Source: Pectobacterium sp013449375
Lineage (GTDB): Bacteria > Pseudomonadota > Gammaproteobacteria > Enterobacterales > Enterobacteriaceae
Reading direction: 5' to 3' (one strand)
Assembly (NCBI RefSeq): GCF_048593165.1
Contig: NZ_CP184271.1
Length of the DNA: 64,000 nt
Shown here: in pieces, positions 22,901 through 32,209 of the stretch
Position numbering within the stretch: position 1 is the first letter of the stretch
Layout: each line of letters begins with the position of its first letter
Program-made: the position numbers and the translations under genes
The notes under the pieces: generated by a model
What the model was told of the DNA's origin: nothing
The model's database searches: none
What the model saw: only the letters and a program-made list of their open reading frames with translations

Positions 22901-25348
22901 ATGAACATTCTTTCATCCGCACTCTTGCGCGTTTGTCTGCTGGCGATGTTGATGCTGCCTGTTGGATATGCAGCGGCGGCGAATGCGGATTCTGATCCAC
23001 AGCCTGCGCAGACCGATGCGCCAGTAAAAATTAATGTTGATGCCGAGTTGGTCAAGCTGCAAAAACAGTTAGATAACATTAAGCAGCAGGTTTCAGGCAC
23101 CAACAACGACAGCAAGTTTGGCGCGTTGAATGACACCACGCAGGAACTGGTGAATAGCGCCAACGAACTTGCTAATGCGGTAGCACCGCAGCGCGCTCAA
23201 ATTCAGGCTCAGTTGGATGTTTTAGGGCCTGCGCCAGAGCCTGGAGCCAGCATTAGTGAAACCAGCGAAGTAACGCGTAAGCGAAACAGTCTGAATACGC
23301 AAAAAACAAAAATGGATGCGCAGATTGAGCAGATTCAGACGTTACGCAATGGAGCGGCCAACCTGTCAGCGCAAATTGTTACTCTGCGTCGTAATGCGCT
23401 GAAAACGCAGTTGGCATTGAATTCCGGTAGCATTTTGGGAGGGCGCTTCTGGGCACCGGTTGTGACTCCGCAGGCTGAGGATGTACGCCGCCTGAGTACC
23501 TTTCAGGATCAATTAAGTGACGCTTTTACGGTGGCTTGGGAGCCAGACTGGCGTTACGGTTCGGCATGCCTGATTTTGATCGCTATGGTCATGAGCTCGG
23601 CGGGGCGTCGGTATATGGAGAAATGCCTAGCCTGGGCGGGAATCAACTGGCTGCCGGAAGGGCGTCTGCGGCGGAGCTTTTTAGCCACGGCGTCGGTTAT
23701 TTCAACCGTGGTCACGATCGGCATTGCGGCAAATCTGATCGATTTTACGTTCGTGCGCCACGGTGAGGCCTCTGAGCGCGTGGTGTCGTTCCTTGATGCG
23801 CTGGTGAAACAGGCCATTTTCTGTTCGATGATAGCGGGGTTAGGGCGAGCATTTCTTTCGAATCAACGTCCTTCTTGGCGTTTGCCTGCGATTGCTAACC
23901 CCGTCGCAAAAGCCATGAAACCGTTTCCTGTGGTTGCCGCAGGCATTATTCTGATCTTCGGTTTTATTGAACAAGTGACCGCGACGGTAGGGACATCGGT
24001 CGCGGCAACTATCATGGTGAATGGCTTATCTGCGTTGTTTCTGGCCTTCACCGCAGGGACGATAACCCTGAAAAGCGATCAAATTCGTCGGCAGATGGTG
24101 CATTCAGGGGAGCAACCGGAAGCCCGTTCGACATTATCTGGCGTGATTCATCTTGCGGTATTGGCGACATCGTTCTCGATTTTGGTATCGCTGGCCATTG
24201 GTTATATCTCACTGGCCCGTTTTCTGGCGTTCGAGCTGGTGTGGATTGGCATGGTGTTCTCCTGCCTGTACTTGTTCTCAACGTTTATTACCGACATTTG
24301 CGAAAGTCTCTTTTCCCCTAACAATGCTAGCGGCAAGCGGATGAAAAATTCGCTCAATCTGCATGACCGTCATCTGGTCCAGGCCACCTTGATTCTGTCG
24401 GCCAGCGGCAAAGTGCTGTTAATCTTAATGGCGGCGGTTGCCTTACTTAACGGTACGTTTGGCACCACTACGCCGCTGGAACTGGTGCAAAAAGCCGTTG
24501 AAATCTGGGGCGGAAAAGGGCTGGAAACGCTCAGCATTGTGCCTGCGCATCTGGTCAATGCGGTGCTTTTTCTGGTCGTGGGGGTGTATGTTTTACGCTC
24601 CTCAAAACGCTGGCTGGAAGATGAGTTCCTTCCTAAAACGACGTTAGAACGCGGAATCCGTGCGTCGCTGGTAACGCTGTTCAGCAACATCGGCTACATC
24701 CTGATTATTCTGCTGACGTTGGCGACATTGGGGATTGAATGGAACAAGCTGGCATGGATTGTCAGCGCGCTGTCTGTGGGTATCGGTTTTGGTTTACAGG
24801 AGATAGTGAAGAACTTCATCTCCGGCCTGATTTTGTTGACGGAGAGACCGGTGAAAGTTGGGGACTCGGTCAGCATCAGCGGGGTTGAAGGGGATATCCG
24901 GCGGATTAACGTGCGTGCGACGGAGATTCAGTTGGGTGACCGGTCGACGGTGATCGTGCCGAACTCTCAGTTTATTTCACAGAATGTGCGCAATATTACG
25001 ATGGGCAATCCGTTTGGGGTTGCCACGCTGGCGTTGACGTTCCCACTGGATATCGATCCCGAAGAGGTCCGCACACTGTTACTGGATGCCTATATTAACC
25101 ACGATGCGATTCTGGAATCACCGGCACCGTCAGTGAAGTTCAGCCAGTTGAACCCAACGGGCATGGTGCTGAGCGTCACGGGCTATGTCAGCAGCCCGAG
25201 AATGGTATCGGAAGCGAAGAGCGATCTGTTGTTTGCGATTATCAAGCGACTGCGGGAATCTAATATTCCACTGGCCGTACCGCAGAAGATGGTGCTGGAA
25301 AACTCAGGGTTTGCCCTGCCTGACGGCATGTCGGGTGACGATAAGTAG
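22901..25348 (+). CDS. MscS-family mechanosensitive channel with N-terminal DUF3772-type region
   Basis: Large inner-membrane protein of 815 residues. A signal peptide (MNILSSALLRVCLLAMLMLPVGYAA) is followed by a periplasmic, coiled-coil-rich region of about 170 residues (KLQKQLDNIKQQ and similar), then about ten membrane helices. The pore helix and beta domain of MscS appear at about residue 620 onwards: VGIGFGLQEIVKNFISGLILLTERPVKVGD. Such channels release solutes on hypo-osmotic shock. It is larger than MscS (about 286 residues) and smaller than MscK, fitting the DUF3772-containing subgroup. Single-gene unit closed by a hairpin. Confidence 0.85.
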   Translation: MNILSSALLRVCLLAMLMLPVGYAAAANADSDPQPAQTDAPVKINVDAELVKLQKQLDNIKQQVSGTNNDSKFGALNDTTQELVNSANELANAVAPQRAQIQAQLDVLGPAPEPGASISETSEVTRKRNSLNTQKTKMDAQIEQIQTLRNGAANLSAQIVTLRRNALKTQLALNSGSILGGRFWAPVVTPQAEDVRRLSTFQDQLSDAFTVAWEPDWRYGSACLILIAMVMSSAGRRYMEKCLAWAGINWLPEGRLRRSFLATASVISTVVTIGIAANLIDFTFVRHGEASERVVSFLDALVKQAIFCSMIAGLGRAFLSNQRPSWRLPAIANPVAKAMKPFPVVAAGIILIFGFIEQVTATVGTSVAATIMVNGLSALFLAFTAGTITLKSDQIRRQMVHSGEQPEARSTLSGVIHLAVLATSFSILVSLAIGYISLARFLAFELVWIGMVFSCLYLFSTFITDICESLFSPNNASGKRMKNSLNLHDRHLVQATLILSASGKVLLILMAAVALLNGTFGTTTPLELVQKAVEIWGGKGLETLSIVPAHLVNAVLFLVVGVYVLRSSKRWLEDEFLPKTTLERGIRASLVTLFSNIGYILIILLTLATLGIEWNKLAWIVSALSVGIGFGLQEIVKNFISGLILLTERPVKVGDSVSISGVEGDIRRINVRATEIQLGDRSTVIVPNSQFISQNVRNITMGNPFGVATLALTFPLDIDPEEVRTLLLDAYINHDAILESPAPSVKFSQLNPTGMVLSVTGYVSSPRMVSEAKSDLLFAIIKRLRESNIPLAVPQKMVLENSGFALPDGMSGDDK

Positions 25349-25357
25349 TTCGCTCAG

Positions 25358-25393
25358 TCATCCGTTATCCGGTATTGAACGGATAACGGATGA
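25358..25393. terminator. Hairpin between convergent channel and transaminase genes
   Basis: Perfect 14-base stem TCATCCGTTATCCG / CGGATAACGGATGA with an 8-base loop. No T tract, but position between convergent genes supports a terminator. Confidence 0.6.
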
Positions 25394-25428
25394 ATATCGA
25401 AGCCGTGCTTACAGGATATGACGCGCGG

Positions 25429-26289
25429 CTATTTTCCCTGCTGCTTAATCATATCAAGATAGATTTCACGCAACCGCTGAGTGATTTTCCCGGGTTTTCC
25501 ATCACCGATCGTTTTTCCATCCAACATCACGACGGGGAGAACCAGCATGGTGGCCGAGGTGACAAAAATCTCTTTGGCGTGATAGGCCTCTTCCGGCGTA
25601 AAGCACCGTTCTTCCAGCGTAATACCATCCTTTTCTGCCAGCTTGAGCAGCGACTGACGGGTAATGCCATGCAGAATAGCGTTGCTGAGTGGGCGAGTTA
25701 CCACCGTGTTGTCATGCAGGACGATGTAGCAGTTGCAGGAACTGCCTTCGGTAATGAAACCCTCTTCGACAAAGAAGGCGTCATCAGCCTGATTCGCATG
25801 AGCGTACTCTTTTGCCAGGCTGGCAGCGAGCAGACTAACGGTTTTGATATCCCGACGATGCCAGCGAATATCTTCGGTGGTGACAACGTGCAGCCCGCTT
25901 GTGGCCTTCGGATTGCCGACCAGCGAACGTGCCTGAGTGAATAACACCAGCGTGGATTTGACGTCAGCAGAAGGGAAGTAGAAATCGCGATCGCCGGCAT
26001 TGCCGCGGCTAAGTTGTAAATAGATCGCGCCTTCTTTCAGATCGTTTTTATTGATCAGCTCATCATGAATGGTTTTGAGTGCCTCAGGTGTGACGGGCAA
26101 CGTGAGTGAGAGCTCACGGCAGGAGCGTTGCAGGCGAGTAATATGATCGGGGAAATCAACCAGCTTGCCATCAATGACCGCCGTCACTTCATAAACGGCA
26201 TCGGCAAACAGGAAACCACGATCAAATACAGAAATTTTTGCTTCATTTTCTTCCAGATACTGTCCATCAACATAAACAAGACGTTGCAT
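25429..26289 (-). CDS. D-amino acid transaminase-like protein, class IV PLP aminotransferase
   Basis: Fold-type IV aminotransferase of 286 residues. The start MQRLVYVDGQYL at 26289 has AAGGAG upstream and is preferred to an in-frame start 39 bases earlier. The PLP lysine is in DIKTVSLLAASLAKEYA, the phosphate-binding region includes EGFITEGSSCNCYIV, and the N-terminal FDRGFLFADAVYEV is typical. The RGFLFADAVYEV and IRWHRRDIK patterns favour D-amino acid transaminase over branched-chain aminotransferase. It is 42 bases downstream of a dipeptide epimerase on the same strand, suggesting use of D-amino acids from murein peptides. Confidence 0.82.
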   Translation of the reverse strand: MQRLVYVDGQYLEENEAKISVFDRGFLFADAVYEVTAVIDGKLVDFPDHITRLQRSCRELSLTLPVTPEALKTIHDELINKNDLKEGAIYLQLSRGNAGDRDFYFPSADVKSTLVLFTQARSLVGNPKATSGLHVVTTEDIRWHRRDIKTVSLLAASLAKEYAHANQADDAFFVEEGFITEGSSCNCYIVLHDNTVVTRPLSNAILHGITRQSLLKLAEKDGITLEERCFTPEEAYHAKEIFVTSATMLVLPVVMLDGKTIGDGKPGKITQRLREIYLDMIKQQGK

Positions 26290-26331
26290 CACAACACTCC
26301 TTAATAGTTGCTCAATGCAGGTTAACACGCG

Positions 26332-27312
26332 TTATCCCCACAATAATGCGTTGGGCGGTAATATTTCGCTACCGTTATAGTGCAACCCGTTATTGCGATC
26401 GCGCTGTAAAAGCAGCGGACCGTCCAAATCGACCACGGCGGCGCCTTGCGCGACGACAAACGCGGGTGCCATCGAGAGTGAGGTACTCACCATGCAGCCG
26501 ACCATGATTTCTAATCCTTGCGCCTGTGCGTCGTTGCGCAGGCGTAAGGCCTCCGTTAGCCCGCCGGTTTTATCCAGCTTGATGTTGATCATGTCATAGC
26601 GCCCGGTCAAAACGGCCAGCGACTGGCTGTCATGACAGGATTCATCGGCACAGACGGGGATCGGGCGGGGCAAATTTTCCAGCACATCATCTTTACCCGC
26701 TGGGAAAGGTTGTTCGATCATCGTTACACCCAGTGCGACGAGTTCAGGAACCAGCGTCAGATAGCGCTCGGTGTTCCATCCCTCATTGGCGTCCACAATC
26801 AGACGGGCCAAAGGCGCACCTTCGCGAACGGCGGCAACTCTGGCCAGATCGTTTGCGTCTGCCAGTTTTAATTTGAGAAGGGGACGATGGGCATGATGTA
26901 TCGCGGCGTGCCGCATACGATCTGGCGTATCCAGCGATAGGGTATAGGCCGTCTCCAACGGCATAGGCGAGGAGAGATTCAAACGCTGCCAAATGCGTTG
27001 CTGATGCTGTTTGCACTCCAGATCCCAGAGTGCGCAATCCAGCGCGTTGCGCGCCGCGCCTGCGGGCAGAATAGTTTGTAGCATCTGTCGATCTAAACCG
27101 TTACGAACATCGCTGTGCAGTGAGCCAATTTGCGCCATTACGCTCTCGAGGGACTCGCCGTAGCGTGAATAAGGGACACATTCTCCGTAGCCCACCACGT
27201 TGCCGGACTGGAGCGCTACCACAACGACATCTGCCTGACGCTTGCTGCCACGTGAGATGGTAAATGCGCCCTCTATTGGCCAACTCTCGGTGAAATATCG
27301 CATCTCGGTCAT
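26332..27312 (-). CDS. ycjG: L-Ala-D/L-Glu epimerase, enolase superfamily
   Basis: Protein of 326 residues of the muconate lactonising subgroup of the enolase superfamily, related to YcjG. The catalytic lysine pair is in LLKLKLA, metal ligands are in VDANEGW, IEQPFP and CADESC, and the second catalytic lysine is in NIKLDKTGG. The enzyme epimerises L-Ala-D-Glu from peptidoglycan turnover to L-Ala-L-Glu, which ordinary peptidases can cut. Transcribed with the downstream transaminase. Exact dipeptide preference is inferred from family resemblance. Confidence 0.85.
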   Translation of the reverse strand: MTEMRYFTESWPIEGAFTISRGSKRQADVVVVALQSGNVVGYGECVPYSRYGESLESVMAQIGSLHSDVRNGLDRQMLQTILPAGAARNALDCALWDLECKQHQQRIWQRLNLSSPMPLETAYTLSLDTPDRMRHAAIHHAHRPLLKLKLADANDLARVAAVREGAPLARLIVDANEGWNTERYLTLVPELVALGVTMIEQPFPAGKDDVLENLPRPIPVCADESCHDSQSLAVLTGRYDMINIKLDKTGGLTEALRLRNDAQAQGLEIMVGCMVSTSLSMAPAFVVAQGAAVVDLDGPLLLQRDRNNGLHYNGSEILPPNALLWG

Positions 27313-27664
27313 AAGCTTACTCTCGGGTTAACCGTCCTGTGCTTCAGGGGTAAGTGCCTTGTTTGCAAGGCTTGTGGGGCATCAAGTGTAATGCTTCTTC
27401 CCGCGCATATTCTTCATTTTTCGCGATAAGTCGTTAGAAATTGATGGGGCTTCATTGCGGGAAGAAAAAATTTATTAAGCGTGGTATCGACAGGGAGAAT
27501 TATCTGAGATAGCTTGAATATGCTCATCACACTTCAGGTTACATGTACTGCCGTAATCAACAAAAACGGGCTTACTGCGATTTGAGTGATGTTGAGTAGA
27601 GTGCCTTTTTACAGGCACTGCGTCGCTCGGACGGTCCGGGCGCTCACGTTAATTTGAGGATGTT
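27313..27664. other. Intergenic region between ycjG and alaC (divergent)
   Basis: About 350 bases with no gene. It must contain both divergent promoters. A small hairpin AGTGCCT/AGGCACT lies at 27601-27620 in the probable alaC leader. Confidence 0.4.
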
Positions 27665-28906
27665 ATGGCTGATTCTACTTCTCCGCGCCGTTTTACGCGC
27701 ATCGATCGTCTTCCCCCATATGTATTTAATATCACTGCTGAATTAAAAATGGCTGCGCGTCGTCGCGGCGAAGACATTATTGATTTCAGCATGGGTAACC
27801 CTGACGGCCCAACACCTCCTCATATCGTGGAAAAACTCTGTACGGTTGCACAACGCGAAGACACCCACGGATATTCGACCTCCCGAGGTATTCCGCGCTT
27901 ACGCCGTGCGATCTCCCGCTGGTACGCCGATCGTTATGAGGTTGATATCGATCCTGAAAGCGAAGCGATTGTCACGATTGGTTCCAAAGAGGGGCTGGCG
28001 CATCTGATGTTGGCAACGTTGGATCATGGCGATACCGTGCTGGTGCCAAACCCTAGCTACCCGATTCATATTTATGGTGCGGTGATTGCTGGGGCGCAGG
28101 TTCGATCTGTGCCGCTGGTGGAAGGCGTCGATTTCTTCAACGAATTAGAACGCGCTATCCGCGAGAGTATCCCGAAGCCGAAAATGATGATTCTCGGTTT
28201 CCCATCGAACCCAACGGCACAGTGCGTTGAGCTGGATTTCTTTGAACGCGTGGTGGAGCTGGCGAAACAGTATGGCGTGCTGGTGATCCATGATTTGGCC
28301 TATGCCGATATCGTGTATGACGGCTGGAAAGCGCCATCGATCATGCAGGTTCCCGGTGCGAAGGACATCGCAGTGGAGTTTTTCACGCTGTCAAAAAGCT
28401 ACAATATGGCGGGCTGGCGTATTGGCTTTATGGTCGGAAACCCAGAGCTGGTTAGCGCATTGGCGCGGATTAAGAGCTACCACGATTACGGCACGTTTAC
28501 GCCGTTGCAGGTTGCCGCGATTGCCGCGTTGGAAGGCGATCAGCAATGCGTGCTAGATATTGCCGAGCAGTATCGTCAGCGCCGTAACGTGTTGGTTCGC
28601 GGTCTGCATGAAGCAGGTTGGATGGTTGATGAACCGAAAGCTTCCATGTATGTCTGGGCGAAAATTCCTGACGCCTATGCGCACCTAGGGTCGCTGGAGT
28701 TCGCCAAGCGACTGCTGTCGGAAGCGAAGGTTTGCGTCTCCCCTGGTATTGGCTTTGGCGATTATGGCGACACGCATGTTCGGTTTGCCTTAATTGAAAA
28801 CCAGGATCGTATCCGGCAGGCCGTGCGCGGAATTAAGACCATGTTCCGCGCCGATGGCATCTTACCGACGACCAAACCGGTATCAGGCAAGGGCTCCGCA
28901 GCTTAA
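27665..28906 (+). CDS. alaC: Alanine transaminase AlaC
   Basis: Class I/II PLP aminotransferase of 413 residues, closely resembling E. coli AlaC. The PLP lysine is in TLSKSYNMAGWRIGFMVG; NPSYPIHIYGA, FPSNPTAQC and HDLAYADIVYDG are further cofactor and substrate positions. It makes alanine from pyruvate and glutamate in the cytosol. GAGGA precedes the ATG. Stands alone, followed by a hairpin before outS. Confidence 0.93.
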   Translation: MADSTSPRRFTRIDRLPPYVFNITAELKMAARRRGEDIIDFSMGNPDGPTPPHIVEKLCTVAQREDTHGYSTSRGIPRLRRAISRWYADRYEVDIDPESEAIVTIGSKEGLAHLMLATLDHGDTVLVPNPSYPIHIYGAVIAGAQVRSVPLVEGVDFFNELERAIRESIPKPKMMILGFPSNPTAQCVELDFFERVVELAKQYGVLVIHDLAYADIVYDGWKAPSIMQVPGAKDIAVEFFTLSKSYNMAGWRIGFMVGNPELVSALARIKSYHDYGTFTPLQVAAIAALEGDQQCVLDIAEQYRQRRNVLVRGLHEAGWMVDEPKASMYVWAKIPDAYAHLGSLEFAKRLLSEAKVCVSPGIGFGDYGDTHVRFALIENQDRIRQAVRGIKTMFRADGILPTTKPVSGKGSAA

Positions 28907-28914
28907 TCATCACG

Positions 28915-28938
28915 GCTCCCAGTCAACTGACTGGGAGC
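28915..28938 (+). terminator. Hairpin after alaC
   Basis: Perfect 10-base stem GCTCCCAGTC / GACTGGGAGC with a 4-base loop; no T tract follows. Confidence 0.55.
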
Positions 28939-29014
28939 AACATAAACATGCCGTGACAGCGGCTTATCATTTGCTAGAATGCCTACCGTTAATCTCAATC
29001 AGGATGAGTTCTTC

Positions 29015-29428
29015 ATGTCGTTATCTCTGTCTAAAATCACTGCGTTAACGTTGCTTTGCGTCACGCTGGCTGGGTGCCAACAAACAGGAACGTCAGCCCA
29101 AAAAGGAACGGTGGCAGGCGCCTCTTCTGCTGTAACGGTCTCTCCTAACGATCAACTGAATCAACTGTCATCACTGGTGGCGGCCACCCGCTATCTGAAA
29201 TCGAAGTGTAACCGCAGCGATCTCCCCGATGATGCGACGATTGTGAATGTCGCGTTGACTGTGGCGAAACAAAGAGGCTGGAATGTCGCGAGCTATCAGG
29301 CTTTACCGCAGCGCAGTGAAAGCCTGTATCAAGGATTATTAAAAGACAGTACGCCCAAAGAGACGCAGTGTTCGGAATTTAACCGTACACTGACGCCATT
29401 TATTGATGCCATTCGCAGTCGCGGCTAG
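29015..29428 (+). CDS. outS: Type II secretion pilotin OutS (GspS)
   Basis: Lipoprotein of 137 residues from the ATG at 29015, with AGGATGAG upstream; an in-frame start 36 bases earlier would bury the signal peptide. Lipobox LAGC puts the lipidated cysteine at residue 21. The helical C-terminal domain with two cysteines (SKCNR and TQCSEF) fits the OutS/GspS pilotin, which guides the OutD secretin to the outer membrane and protects it. It sits convergent to outB, as pilotin genes do next to the Out clusters of soft-rot bacteria, and its stop codon shares bases with the outB stop. Confidence 0.85.
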   Translation: MSLSLSKITALTLLCVTLAGCQQTGTSAQKGTVAGASSAVTVSPNDQLNQLSSLVAATRYLKSKCNRSDLPDDATIVNVALTVAKQRGWNVASYQALPQRSESLYQGLLKDSTPKETQCSEFNRTLTPFIDAIRSRG

Positions 29429-30042
29429 GGCGCGGCGCTTCCACTTTTATCGTCGGCGGAACGTTCATTCTCGTTGAATTTTCCGCCTGGCCAATCCTCC
29501 AATGCCTCCAGAATAAACACCTCGCCTTCAACGCTGAAAATGGTCATGTCCTGCTGGATTTGTTCTATGGTCAACCCTTCTATTGGCGAATCGCCCTCAC
29601 GGAATTGCAACCCATTGAACGTGACGCTGCGTTTGGCCTCATCCGACGTATAAACGTGTGCGCTGTAAGTCAGCGGGGGAATTTCACCATTGCTGATGGC
29701 AGGCAACGGCAGCGTAGCCCTTTTCTCTGGCGGTGCAGGTGTATCGGCATGGGCTTCTTCTTGTTGAGGTGTCGCCGCAGGTATTGCTGGCGTTTTTTCC
29801 TCTGCCGCAGGCAAAGTCGCGGCTTGAGCTGCTAAAGCGGTCGTGGGAGACGTAGGGGCCCCCCAGCGCTGATGGCTGAACCAGCCAAGTGCGATAAAAA
29901 GCAGAGCATAAATAATCATCAAATACCCAGGCATGGGGTATGTGGTAAGCAGCGCTGGCTGTGTGTGTGTCGGTGCGTCCGTTGCGTTATCCACGCGCTT
30001 ATCCTTTATTCTTAGGGCGTATTTTGGGTCGTGTAGCATCAC
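29425..30042 (-). CDS. outB: Type II secretion protein OutB (GspB)
   Basis: Inner-membrane protein of 205 residues. A short cytoplasmic N-terminus is followed by one membrane helix (LMIIYALLFIALGWF), a Pro/Ala/Thr-rich periplasmic linker, and a C-terminal HR-like domain with SVTFNGLQFREGD and ILEALEDWPGG. GspB partners OutD and helps scaffold the secretin. The start is uncertain: GTG at 30042 or ATG at 30039, with no clear ribosome site. Its stop overlaps that of outS in the palindrome CTAG. Confidence 0.87.
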   Translation of the reverse strand: MMLHDPKYALRIKDKRVDNATDAPTHTQPALLTTYPMPGYLMIIYALLFIALGWFSHQRWGAPTSPTTALAAQAATLPAAEEKTPAIPAATPQQEEAHADTPAPPEKRATLPLPAISNGEIPPLTYSAHVYTSDEAKRSVTFNGLQFREGDSPIEGLTIEQIQQDMTIFSVEGEVFILEALEDWPGGKFNENERSADDKSGSAAP

Positions 30043-30520
30043 ATCATAAACGAAAGTGAGGTGAGTAGGATGATGCCGTCTGCCTTATTTTGCAAAAAAT
30101 AGAAAGAGCCAGAAAACGGAATATCTCGGTTATGTGACAGTTCCTTCATTTTGATTAAAAACTATTGCAATCATAATAATCACAGACGGAATCTTGATGC
30201 CGGTCGCAAAAAAAACGTGCAAATTTGCTTTAATGAAACCACGTTTTACCCTTGCGGGTATAGCGTTTCTTTTTGGTGTTTTATAGTCAATCAATGTGGA
30301 GGCGCCATAATCAGTTAATTAACCATCCAGAGTGTTAAATCGGCAGTCTTATTATGTGGTTTTTGCTACAGGTATTGTGCTGCTTTTTTATCAATAAGGG
30401 ATGCATCGAACTACCGCTAAATGACGAATAAAAGCAATTTCAAAGTATGCGATTAATATCGCAGGGTTTTATGCGGGTTTATTTTTCTATTTTTATAATT
30501 AAAAAATACTGAGGGATAAC
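30043..30520. other. AT-rich promoter region between outB and the pectate lyase gene
   Basis: About 480 bases without a gene. It holds the divergent promoters of outB and pel, including the KdgR-like site listed separately. Confidence 0.5.
30232..30250. promoter_or_regulatory. KdgR-box-like site upstream of the pectate lyase gene
   Basis: AATGAAACCACGTTTTACC carries the AATGAAAC half-site and a degenerate GTTTTA half in opposed orientation, the pattern of KdgR operators that control pectinase and out genes in soft-rot bacteria. The right arm is imperfect. Confidence 0.45.
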
Positions 30521-32089
30521 ATGTTTAGAGCGGTTATTGGGACTGGTCGTTTACGCACCTGTGCGGTAGCTATTGCCTTTTCTGGGCTCGCACTTTCTGG
30601 ATGTGATAATAGTCAGCATCCAGTGGCAGAAGCGGCACCACCAGATTTGCAGGTGAAAACGGTACCGTTTGGCTGGACTGCACAATATCAGAATACGGAT
30701 GGTAAATTTTATGCAACGACAGGTGGCGAAGGCGCACATGCAAATAGCATTTATGTCGTGACCAGCCGCCAGGAATTAAAAGAGGCGTTAAATAATATAC
30801 GCAGTCCTCTTTATATCGCAGGCGATGCCGATGCGGAGTTGAAGGCAAAATTAGAACCCAAAATTATCTACTGGCAAGGCACTATCCGCGGCGATGACTT
30901 AGGTAATGGACGCTATGCGGATGCTGAGTATTATAAAACTAAGCCGAATAAAACAACGTTTGATTTTGATTTATATGTCAAAGCGTTCGATCAGGATTAT
31001 ATGGCACAGTTGAAAGCGACGGTGGATGCGGGTGGCAGCGATGCGGCGGCGGCTAGCGCTGAACTCAGCCTGCTTAAGAAGCAAAATGGTCAACGTTCGC
31101 AGTATGCCAACAATCAGAAGGCGCAGATTCAATTTCAGGTACCACCGAATACCACGATTTTAGGCGTGGGTAGCGAAGCGAAACTGGTGGAAGGTTATTT
31201 ATCCCTCAACACCTTAAGCCACACGTTCGGGAAAACGGATAACAGCAACATCATTATCCGTAATATTACGTTCCAGGCTCCGCGCGATTTTGCCCCTGCT
31301 TGGGATGCCAGTGACGGTGATAAAGGAAACTGGAATGCCCGCTATGATGCAGTATCGATTAATGCCAGCAAAAATGTCTGGGTTGATCACTGCACCTTTA
31401 CGGATGGTGAACATCCTGACGATCAGGAACCCGTGTTATTTGGCAAGCATATCCAACGCCACGATGGTTTGCTGGATATCGAAGATGGGGCCGACTACCT
31501 GACGATTTCCTACAACATTTTCGCCCAGCATGACAAAACGGTATTAATTGGCTCTGGTGATGGTGATAAAGGGGAATACCGGATCACCTTTGAAGGGAAT
31601 TTATGGGACAACAGCGTGCAGCGTTCGCCGCGAGTGCGCTTTGGTCAGGTGCATTTGCTCAATAACTACCATCGTGGGGCAACGGATACGAATTACCCTA
31701 TTTTGTATGCCATTGGGATGGGGTTCGATTCATCCATTCTTTCCGAAAGTAACGTGTTTAATTTCCAGGGCGGCGGCGCGGATGAAAAGCTGATTATTGG
31801 TGCCTACAAGGGAAGCAAATTTAAAGACAACGGCTCCTGGTTCAATGGCAACCCAGCAAGTAATTTGAATCAAATCGCATTAGACAAATGCCTCGCCTTG
31901 CAAGACGCCGAGAAGACCGCCGCCACAAATGCTGGGAAAGCGGTACCCGCATGGGCGTTGGAAACCTGTACCAATGAGCTGGAATGGAATCCGCCTTATG
32001 CATACAGCACAGGTAAATCCATCGCTAGCGTTGAAAAATATGTGCTGGAAAATGCGGGTGCGGGAAAACTGGAGATTGCCCTGCCGTAG
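30521..32089 (+). CDS. Pectate lyase (PL1-like) with lipoprotein signal
   Basis: Secreted pectinase of 522 residues that cleaves polygalacturonate by beta-elimination. Lipobox LALSGC places the lipid cysteine at residue 28, and the mature protein would begin Cys-Asp-Asn. The parallel beta-helix fold shows VWVDHCTFTDGEHPDDQE (calcium site region) and QRSPRVRFGQVHLLNN, the conserved RxPxxR catalytic region of pectate lyases. It is longer than classical PelA-E (about 375 residues) and has an insert near residues 140-200. GAGGGA precedes the ATG. It sits between outB and outC with a polygalacturonase gene. Asp at +2 resembles pullulanase, another lipid-anchored type II substrate. Confidence 0.88.
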   Translation: MFRAVIGTGRLRTCAVAIAFSGLALSGCDNSQHPVAEAAPPDLQVKTVPFGWTAQYQNTDGKFYATTGGEGAHANSIYVVTSRQELKEALNNIRSPLYIAGDADAELKAKLEPKIIYWQGTIRGDDLGNGRYADAEYYKTKPNKTTFDFDLYVKAFDQDYMAQLKATVDAGGSDAAAASAELSLLKKQNGQRSQYANNQKAQIQFQVPPNTTILGVGSEAKLVEGYLSLNTLSHTFGKTDNSNIIIRNITFQAPRDFAPAWDASDGDKGNWNARYDAVSINASKNVWVDHCTFTDGEHPDDQEPVLFGKHIQRHDGLLDIEDGADYLTISYNIFAQHDKTVLIGSGDGDKGEYRITFEGNLWDNSVQRSPRVRFGQVHLLNNYHRGATDTNYPILYAIGMGFDSSILSESNVFNFQGGGADEKLIIGAYKGSKFKDNGSWFNGNPASNLNQIALDKCLALQDAEKTAATNAGKAVPAWALETCTNELEWNPPYAYSTGKSIASVEKYVLENAGAGKLEIALP

Positions 32090-32209
32090 TTAGACGATTT
32101 CATTCATTATTTTTTATCTGTAAGCCCCTGCCCGATATACGTCGCCTTGTTGTCATGAGTTTGTCACAGGGAGACATAGGTCGGGTGACATAAAAACATA
32201 GGAAATGTT

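Noticed and set aside
25390..25944. Plus-strand open frame of 184 codons opposite the transaminase
   Set aside because: Starts within a terminator hairpin and is antisense to an enzyme with an intact PLP site.
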